Shown: piece by piece, positions 1 to 4,227 of the stretch | Layout of the letters: each line of letters starts with the position of its first letter | Position numbering within the stretch: the first letter of the stretch is position 1 | Origin: an uncultured Chloroflexota bacterium | GTDB taxonomy: Bacteria; Chloroflexota; Dehalococcoidia; UBA3495 | DNA length: 5,604 bases | Assembly (NCBI GenBank): GCA_913052545.1 | Contig: CAJXEF010000143.1 | Coordinates: forward strand, 1-5,604 | Direction of reading: 5' to 3' | Made by a program: the position numbers and the translations under genes | Notes under the pieces: model-generated | What the model was told of the DNA's origin: nothing | What the model saw: the letters and a program-made list of their open reading frames with translations, nothing else | Database searches by the model: none

Positions 1-87
1 ATATCCTTTTAGAGATTGGATGCCCATACTATTCGATCTAAATGTAGGAAGTAATGAAATAAATAATTTCTAAAAGTCATCTGTTAT

Positions 88-93
88 AGGAGA
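88..93 (+). promoter_or_regulatory. Shine-Dalgarno site of the first cupin gene
   Basis: AGGAGA lies seven bases before the ATG at 101 and fixes that start. I do not see a convincing -35/-10 pair in bases 1-87, which are AT-rich. Confidence 0.75.
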
Positions 94-100
94 TTAAATA

Positions 101-463
101 ATGATAATCACAAGAATTTATACAGGAGAAGACAAACAATCCCACATGGAAGATTTGGAGGTGCCAGAAAACTCCGTTCCAAATACATTACAAGCGGTTA
201 GCAGCATTACTTTTAGAAGCCATGAACCTGGTCGGTTTAGTGATTGGCACTGCGAATCCAAACGCAACTACATTATCACTTTATCAGGAGAAGGAGAGAT
301 CGGATTAGGCGATGGTTCAATACATAAGATCGGCCCCGGACGGGTGATGTTGGTTGAAGACCTAACAGGCCAAGGCCATACCACCAGAGTTAGTAGCACC
401 ATACCCAGAATTACAGTCGCCATACCGCTAACCAATCAATCTCCCGGAGATATAAGCAATTAA
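101..463 (+). CDS. Small single-domain cupin protein (cupin A)
   Basis: This is a 120-residue protein with the pattern of a one-domain cupin, a small beta-barrel often used as a metal-dependent enzyme or sensor in the cytoplasm. The core is seen at about residues 36-110: a WHC segment (W49, H50), a TLSGEGEI strand (60-67), a GDG turn (70-72), a GPG turn (78-80), and EDLTGQGHTTR (86-96) with H93. The usual HxH pair of cupin motif 1 is reduced to the single H50, so the metal site, if present, is not the textbook one. No signal peptide or membrane segment is visible. The gene lies 59 bases before a flavin oxidoreductase gene with no terminator between, which suggests co-transcription. A longer paralogue lies at 2619-2987. 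The reaction or ligand is unknown; it could be an isomerase, a dioxygenase-like enzyme or a binding protein. Confidence 0.85.
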   Translation: MIITRIYTGEDKQSHMEDLEVPENSVPNTLQAVSSITFRSHEPGRFSDWHCESKRNYIITLSGEGEIGLGDGSIHKIGPGRVMLVEDLTGQGHTTRVSSTIPRITVAIPLTNQSPGDISN

Positions 464-503
464 AATTATACTATTATCACGAGTTGCTACTTAAAAAATT
501 ATG

Positions 504-511
504 AAAGGAGA
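504..511 (+). promoter_or_regulatory. Shine-Dalgarno site for the GTG start of the flavin oxidoreductase
   Basis: AAAGGAGA lies 11 bases before the GTG at 523. An in-frame TGA at 502-504 excludes any earlier start, so GTG is the first possible initiation codon, and it gives the N-terminus (MQFAFFTHLP) expected of the family. Confidence 0.75.
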
Positions 512-522
512 GTATCTTACTA

Positions 523-1563
523 GTGCAATTCGCATTTTTTACTCACTTACCATGGCCTGAAAACACTGATCCAAAACAAATAATCGATGAGGCGACCTTG
601 CAAGTGCAATATGCTGAAGCTCTAGGATTTAAAAGTGCCTGGCTAGCAGAGCACCACTTTACACGGTACAGCATGGGATCATCTTCGTTGATCTTAGCGA
701 CCCATTTGGCATCATCCACCAAAACTATACGACTGGGTACAGCGGTATTAGTTTCTCCCTTACACAATCCAATAAGGTTAGCTGAAGACACAGCTACATT
801 AGATTTGATATCTGGTGGCAGAATCGATGTTGGGTTTGGAAGAGGAAGTTCTGGTTATGAATATCATGGGTTTAACATTAACGCTGACGACAGCCAAGAA
901 AGATTTCAAGACTCTGTAAAAATTATCCAAGGACTTTGGACTACACCAGAATTCACTTACAGTAGCAAACATTACCAAGTAAACAAGGGCAATCTAGTCC
1001 CAATGCCTGTCCAAGAACCCCATCCTCCTATATACATAGCAGCAACACGCACCCCCGCTACTCTAGAATTCGCCATTGGACAAGGACATAACCTTTGTAT
1101 AGCTGTGGTACAGGACACATCAGATGCTTTGGAATTATGTAAACGATATGTATATTTGGCCAATGAAGCCGGGAGCGCCGTTTCCATGGCAGACATACCC
1201 TTTTTCCGTTATTTATACGTTGCCGAAACAGAGGAACAAGCTTTTAACGACACACATGACCATTTGAATTGGGTTATAGATGTGATGCAATGGAGGAGGA
1301 ACATTGATAGTGGCAGCGAAGTATATAGGCGTATCGGAGAGTGGAGGGATACTCGAACCGAGTTACCGGCAACTTATGAGTATTTAACTACTAACAGGGC
1401 GATTATTGGAACTCCCGAACAATGTTTAGAAAAGATCATGTCCCTTCGAAAAGAAGGGATTGAGTATTTCGGATGCAACTTTGACTTTGGAGGAATATCC
1501 CATAGCAAAGTCATGAAGTCTATGAAATTATTTTCTGAAAGAGTGATGCCAAAATTAAGCTAA
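523..1563 (+). CDS. LLM-class flavin-dependent oxidoreductase (luciferase-like monooxygenase)
   Basis: This is a 346-residue cytoplasmic enzyme of the bacterial luciferase superfamily. These are TIM-barrel proteins that use reduced FMN or coenzyme F420 to oxidise small organic substrates. Visible landmarks are the first strand FAFFTHLPW (3-11), the AEHHF signature (42-46), LGTAV (71-75), SPLHNPIRLAED (78-89), the phosphate-binding-like stretch LDLISGGRIDVGFGRG (93-108), an RFQDSVKIIQGLWT helix (127-140), PHPPIYIAA (166-174) and IIGTPEQCLEKI (294-305), a typical C-terminal motif. Length is normal for the family (320-370). It starts with GTG, the only possible start after an in-frame stop at 502-504. 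It follows a cupin gene by 59 bases and probably shares its transcript. The substrate cannot be deduced; FMN is likelier than F420 as a general expectation, but neither is proven. Homologues are abundant in SAR202 and actinobacterial genomes (family knowledge). Confidence 0.93.
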   Translation: MQFAFFTHLPWPENTDPKQIIDEATLQVQYAEALGFKSAWLAEHHFTRYSMGSSSLILATHLASSTKTIRLGTAVLVSPLHNPIRLAEDTATLDLISGGRIDVGFGRGSSGYEYHGFNINADDSQERFQDSVKIIQGLWTTPEFTYSSKHYQVNKGNLVPMPVQEPHPPIYIAATRTPATLEFAIGQGHNLCIAVVQDTSDALELCKRYVYLANEAGSAVSMADIPFFRYLYVAETEEQAFNDTHDHLNWVIDVMQWRRNIDSGSEVYRRIGEWRDTRTELPATYEYLTTNRAIIGTPEQCLEKIMSLRKEGIEYFGCNFDFGGISHSKVMKSMKLFSERVMPKLS

Positions 1564-1654
1564 CAAATAGTCTGATAAAATACTCCTACTATGACCATTA
1601 TAGGGGCTCCTAAGTTAAAACCATATAAATCACTGAATTATTCTAAAACCAGAA

Positions 1655-1681
1655 GAGGAGACCTTGATATAAGGCCTCCTC
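1655..1681. terminator. Hairpin between convergent genes, possible terminator
   Basis: GAGGAG at 1655-1660 pairs with CTCCTC at 1676-1681. After one A-C mismatch, CCTTG pairs with TAAGG around an ATA loop, so 11 of 12 stem positions pair. It sits between the 3' ends of the flavin oxidoreductase (1563) and the minus-strand membrane protein (1709). In the plus direction no T-run follows. In the minus direction the hairpin is followed by TTCTGGTTTT, a weak T-rich tail. It therefore fits best as the terminator of the membrane gene, possibly acting both ways. Confidence 0.5.
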
Positions 1682-1708
1682 AATCCTGCGTCGGGATAAC
1701 AATCTTAA

Positions 1709-2023
1709 CTAGGAAGTCTTAAGAACACCTACTACCGGTACTGGATGTTCTTTAGCTAACCAGTTAACTGCTATGTCTACGATGGACCCAACGAATGTGG
1801 CTATTAATGCTACGTATATATGGATGTTAAGGAATACTAGGCCTTCTCCTACGCTACCAGCCAAGTATTTACCGAACAAAGCTTCTCCGATTATGACGGC
1901 TAGCAATGGAAATGCAGCCATACGCATCCATGAAGTGTAGTTCCTACCGAGCAGCGTGTACCACAGGACACCCATTACATAGCTAACGGCGATCAATGAC
2001 ACCGCAAAACCAAGATCTGGCAT
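1709..2023 (-). CDS. Small three-helix integral membrane protein, function unknown
   Basis: This is a 104-residue hydrophobic protein. Three membrane segments are visible: about residues 4-24 (ending in GVLWYTLLG), 36-52 (FPLLAVIIGEALFG) and 63-85 (FLNIHIYVALIATFVGSIVDIA). A short basic loop (GRNYTSWMRM, 26-35) lies between the first two and a hydrophilic tail (KEHPVPVVGVLKTS) at the end. The WYTLLG-RNYTSWM pattern after helix 1 is reminiscent of small DUF1761-like membrane proteins, but I would not assign it to that family without a profile search. The start is supported by AAGAGGT five bases before the ATG. It is transcribed alone, convergent with the flavin oxidoreductase and divergent from the second cupin. 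A TATAAT box lies 16 bases before its start codon. Confidence 0.75.
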   Translation of the reverse strand: MPDLGFAVSLIAVSYVMGVLWYTLLGRNYTSWMRMAAFPLLAVIIGEALFGKYLAGSVGEGLVFLNIHIYVALIATFVGSIVDIAVNWLAKEHPVPVVGVLKTS

Positions 2024-2028
2024 AATTT

Positions 2029-2045
2029 ACCTCTTAATTATTATA
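2029..2045 (-). promoter_or_regulatory. Putative -10 box and Shine-Dalgarno of the membrane protein gene
   Basis: On the minus strand a perfect TATAAT (2045-2040) is followed by AAGAGGT (2035-2029) and, five bases later, the ATG at 2023. Seventeen bases upstream of TATAAT there is only GTTATA, a poor -35 match. If used, this promoter gives a leader of roughly ten bases. The upstream structured block would then be a separate transcript rather than a leader of this gene. The flank is extremely AT-rich (about 16% GC), so a TATAAT by chance is possible. Confidence 0.4.
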
Positions 2046-2082
2046 AAAATATTTCTTTTTGTATAACTATTATCATTTCCCA

Positions 2083-2243
2083 CTAGCGTTAGGCCAGCGA
2101 GAGTACTGACTACCCTTTCTAACAAGAGCAGCTGGGATACAAGGAGTTACCAACTCCTAGATAGACCCGACGGTTTCAACAACACCTCAGCACCCCTCAC
2201 ACCACCGGGTTAACTGAGACGCATATCAACCACCTCCTATCTA
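2083..2243 (-). ncRNA. Candidate structured RNA or RNA leader
   Basis: This GC-rich island in an AT-rich spacer carries nested complementarity. Stem 1 pairs TAGATAG (2243-2237) with CTATCTA (2164-2158). Stem 2 pairs ACCCGGTGGT (2210-2201) with ACCGTCGGGT (2174-2165). Stem 2 is fully paired as minus-strand RNA (two G-U pairs) but has two A-C mismatches in plus-strand RNA, which points to the minus strand. Stem 3 is a perfect seven-pair hairpin, AGGAGTT/AACTCCT with loop GGT (2158-2142). Stem 4 pairs CCAGC with GCTGG (2135-2131 and 2098-2094). CTCAG (2218-2214) can also pair with CTGAG (2190-2186) in the loop of stem 2, giving a pseudoknot topology. It matches no riboswitch or housekeeping RNA that I recognise. 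It could be an independent small RNA or a leader of the membrane gene. Folding was done by eye without energies or homologues. Confidence 0.4.
2210..2238 (-). promoter_or_regulatory. Four-codon ORF (MRLS-stop) with a strong Shine-Dalgarno site, possible leader peptide
   Basis: On the minus strand, AGGAGGT (2238-2232) is followed after seven bases by ATG CGT CTC AGT TAA (2224-2210). The ribosome site is an essentially perfect match with ideal spacing. The ORF ends on the first base of stem 2 of the candidate RNA, and its CTC-AG bases are those that could form the pseudoknot. A ribosome here would therefore interfere with folding, the arrangement expected of a translation-sensing leader. This is inference; a match to AGGAGGT plus ATG by chance cannot be excluded, and no downstream in-frame continuation exists. 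Confidence 0.25.
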
Positions 2244-2535
2244 ATTAGAATTTTATTGAAAACACTGATATACCAACTCCAGTTCTACCCGAAGCGGAAC
2301 CCAATGTTCAGTACAAAGTTATTACGTAAGTAGTGCTCTTTAATCAATTTTGAGGGCAATTAACGTTGGTGGCTTTTTAATAATTACACCAATCTTGGAT
2401 AGTTTATTAAATTTTAACCAATTTGTCTACCTTTTCGTCAAATTAATCTCATCACCATTAGAAATGTTTTATTTGTGGAGGTCATACTCTTCCACATAAC
2501 ACAAGATGTTTTGTTTCCTATACATCGCCATATCT

Positions 2536-2568
2536 CCAGTTGTGTTTGTTCAGAAACTGGTAACGTTA
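2536..2568. repeat. Inverted repeat and palindrome upstream of the second cupin
   Basis: CCAGTT (2536-2541) and AACTGG (2555-2560) form a perfect six-base inverted repeat with 13 bases between. It is followed at once by the perfect eight-base palindrome TAACGTTA (2561-2568). The pair ends about 50 bases before the cupin start, where an operator would be expected, and the palindrome overlaps a possible -10 sequence (TATAAA, 2567-2572). Assignment as a regulator site is inference. Confidence 0.3.
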
Positions 2569-2605
2569 TAAAATTGCTAATATAGGATTTGGTAAGCTTG
2601 TAATC

Positions 2606-2610
2606 GGAGA
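2606..2610 (+). promoter_or_regulatory. Shine-Dalgarno site of the second cupin gene
   Basis: GGAGA lies eight bases before the ATG at 2619 and supports that start. Confidence 0.65.
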
Positions 2611-2618
2611 ACAAAATA

Positions 2619-2987
2619 ATGGCAAATATATTTAGAGTTTATACCGGTACTGATGGCCAATCACATTTAGAAGAATTGAAATTACCCTTAGAACCGTTCA
2701 TCGATACTGAAGGAGCATACGGTGAGGGAACACCTCTGGAAGCAGCAACAGGAATTACTTTCAGAATAGCTGAGCCGGGCTATTTCCTTAATTGGCATTG
2801 TGCTCCAAGACGTCAATACACCGTCACTCTGTCAGGCGAGGCAGAAATAGTAGTTGGAGATGGAACTACACAACGAGTAGGAGCAGGAGATGTGTTGCTC
2901 GCTGAAGATCTAACAGGCCAAGGACACACTACTCGAGTAGTTAGTACTGAACAACGATTGTCGATAGTAGTACCGTTGAACGACTAA
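2619..2987 (+). CDS. Small single-domain cupin protein (cupin B), paralogue of cupin A
   Basis: This 122-residue protein is of the same cupin type as the one at 101-463. Over the core (residues 41-120 here against 31-110 there) I count about 45 identities in 80 positions, with no gap. Shared blocks are YTG-D-QSH near the start, ITFR, EPG, WHC (H60 here), LSGE, GDG and EDLTGQGHTTR (96-106, with H103). It differs by an acidic/glycine-rich insertion of about ten residues near 28-40 and lacks the polar C-terminal tail of cupin A. The HxH pair of cupin motif 1 is again missing. It has its own long upstream region and no close partner: the next gene starts 289 bases on. It is therefore probably expressed separately from cupin A. 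Catalytic role and ligand are unknown. Confidence 0.85.
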   Translation: MANIFRVYTGTDGQSHLEELKLPLEPFIDTEGAYGEGTPLEAATGITFRIAEPGYFLNWHCAPRRQYTVTLSGEAEIVVGDGTTQRVGAGDVLLAEDLTGQGHTTRVVSTEQRLSIVVPLND

Positions 2988-3276
2988 AAAACGTACCTCC
3001 AGGATGGCCGTGTTCGTACCGATAACAGTGCATTCGCTTACGTATCGTGGCTCGGATCAATTCGTCAGCTTAAATCAGAAAAACCCGACTACCCAACAGT
3101 TAACATTTACTTAACCCTTGCCATATAGTTGCTCGTGGCTTTAGACTTGTGTTACAAAATTTCAGTTTATCTGATTAGATTGCTTTTGGTATGTCTGCAT
3201 TACAGGATTCTTGGTATAGCGACCCAAGATCAGGCCAGTCACAGAAATTGTTAATTTTAAAGGAGGTCGCTGGCAA
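2988..3276. other. 289-base spacer between cupin B and the PAC2 gene
   Basis: No gene is supported. The first 80 bases after the cupin stop are relatively GC-rich and contain only short symmetric elements (for example CGATA/TATCG at 3020-3047), with no hairpin plus T-run. A possible promoter for the PAC2 gene is TTACAA (3152-3157) and TTAGAT (3175-3180) with a 17-base spacing, but both boxes are imperfect. Confidence 0.5.
3259..3267 (+). promoter_or_regulatory. Strong Shine-Dalgarno site of the PAC2-family gene
   Basis: AAAGGAGGT ends nine bases before the ATG at 3277. This near-perfect site decides the start and argues against the overlapping 67-codon frame that opens at 3191. Confidence 0.85.
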
Positions 3277-4227
3277 ATGGCCGATGAACTATTCAGCTTT
3301 GATCGCAAACCTAATGCCAACTACCTTATCGCAGGGTGGAGGCGTCAATGGTCCAACGGTGGAAGGATATCTAGTGGGCTTCCACGTTATCTGATAGAAA
3401 AACTGGGAGCCAAAAAGATCGGGGAGCTGGGCCCTGAAGTATCCAAGATGTGCTACCCGTTTCAAGTTGCAGGTACCCACGACGCCTTCAGACCACTAGC
3501 ATCCTTTAACGAAGGCCTGCCCTCAGAGTCTATGCATAGAGAAAATGATTTTTTTGATGCTGGCAACGGCCTAATTATTTTTCTAGGGGAAGAACCTTGG
3601 TATCGTATGGACCTTTATAGCCAAGGATTCTTTCAAGCGATCAAGGAATTAGGTATACAAAAGACCGTGGCAGTAGAAGGAGTCAACGGACCAGCACCCC
3701 CAGAATTAGAAAGACGAATAACATGTGCATACAGCAAATCTAGCATGAAAGAAGATTTAGAAAAATACGGTGTACAATTCTCCAGTTATGGGAGCGACGG
3801 GAGAAGAGGACCAACAATCGGAATGGCCTTAGTATCCGTTGCCCATTACGAACACCCAGATGTTGAGATGTTGAGATTAGGGGCTATGGCTCCGCTATAC
3901 CCCTTATTAGCATCGAATAATCAACAACTTGGTATCACGCGAGATCACAGATCCTTCTATGATATTCTAAGAAGGCTAAACGCGATGTTTGACCTTTCAA
4001 TAGACTTAAATGAATTGAAAGATTTAGCTGATTCAGAATCTTTGGAATTGCAAACTAACCTAGACAAGCTCAGCGAAACAAGTCGGGAAGCCAAACAAGT
4101 TATAGAGCAGGTTAGAACTGAGTACAGTTTCACACCATTTGAGCGAAGAGTTGAGCTAGACCCAACTCTAGACCAAACCTTAGAAGACATACTTCGCAAC
4201 ATGCCTGGCAATCCAGATGCCAACTGA
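3277..4227 (+). CDS. PAC2-family protein (proteasome assembly chaperone-like)
   Basis: This is a 316-residue soluble protein with the layout of bacterial PAC2-family proteins. The name comes from similarity to eukaryotic and archaeal proteasome assembly chaperones; the bacterial role is not established. Landmarks are an N-terminal strand-turn region with LIAGWRRQWSNGG (17-29) and a central LIIFLGEEPWYRMDLYSQGFFQAIKEL region (about 99-125). Next come AVEGVNGPAPPE (132-143), a glycine-rich turn before TIGMALVSVAHYE, and a helical part with PLYPLLASNNQ and ILRRLNAMFDLSIDLNEL. The C-terminal 70 residues are charged and heptad-like (LQTNLDKLSETSREAKQVIE), probably a coiled coil. No signal peptide or transmembrane helix is seen. 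The stop overlaps the start of the MmgE/PrpD gene by 11 bases, so the two are probably one operon. Family placement rests on pattern recognition and should be confirmed with a profile search. Confidence 0.75.
   Translation: MADELFSFDRKPNANYLIAGWRRQWSNGGRISSGLPRYLIEKLGAKKIGELGPEVSKMCYPFQVAGTHDAFRPLASFNEGLPSESMHRENDFFDAGNGLIIFLGEEPWYRMDLYSQGFFQAIKELGIQKTVAVEGVNGPAPPELERRITCAYSKSSMKEDLEKYGVQFSSYGSDGRRGPTIGMALVSVAHYEHPDVEMLRLGAMAPLYPLLASNNQQLGITRDHRSFYDILRRLNAMFDLSIDLNELKDLADSESLELQTNLDKLSETSREAKQVIEQVRTEYSFTPFERRVELDPTLDQTLEDILRNMPGNPDAN

Larger units (their letters stand above)
2024..2618. other. 595-base spacer between divergent genes; no ordinary protein gene seen
   Basis: The spacer separates the minus-strand membrane gene from the plus-strand second cupin. 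It has three zones. Bases 2024-2080 are about 16% GC and hold a likely promoter. Bases 2081-2240 are about 51% GC and hold the inverted repeats and mini-ORF described separately. Bases 2241-2618 are about 35% GC, with scattered symmetric elements: TTACGTAA at 2322-2329, TTGGTG/CACCAA at 2366-2392, a hairpin GTGGAG/TTCCAC at 2475-2495, CCAGTT/AACTGG at 2536-2560 and TAACGTTA at 2561-2568. I see no tRNA, CRISPR array or insertion sequence. Confidence 0.7.

Noticed and set aside
2..73. An open frame from the left edge to a TAA at 71-73, possibly the tail of an upstream gene.
   Set aside because: Twenty-three codons with no recognisable motif. Another frame is also open from the edge to 39-41, so no choice can be supported.
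543..1196. Antisense ORFs of 82 and 74 codons under the flavin oxidoreductase.
   Set aside because: Both are shadows of a well-supported gene and have no recognisable motifs.
2083..2140. Minus-strand TTAGAAAGGGTAGTCAGT, which recalls the right end of IS605-type TnpB elements and their guide RNA.
   Set aside because: The hairpin usually found between the two parts is missing, and the upstream minus strand has no TnpB-like reading frame, with stops in all frames. The resemblance is from memory and may be chance.
2140..2215. A thiamine pyrophosphate riboswitch or hammerhead ribozyme, suggested by GGGGTGCTGAG and CTGA...GAAA on the minus strand.
   Set aside because: The rest of the thiamine riboswitch core is absent, and the hammerhead core bases after CTGA do not fit.
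2366..2392. Inverted repeat TTGGTG/CACCAA with a 15-base loop.
   Set aside because: It is only six pairs in AT-rich sequence and far from either gene start. It is noted in the spacer entry but not worth a separate call.
3191..3394. A 67-codon plus-strand ORF overlapping the start of the PAC2 gene.
   Set aside because: It has no ribosome site, runs 118 bases into the PAC2 gene in another frame, and reads like out-of-frame sequence. The AAAGGAGGT inside it serves the ATG at 3277.
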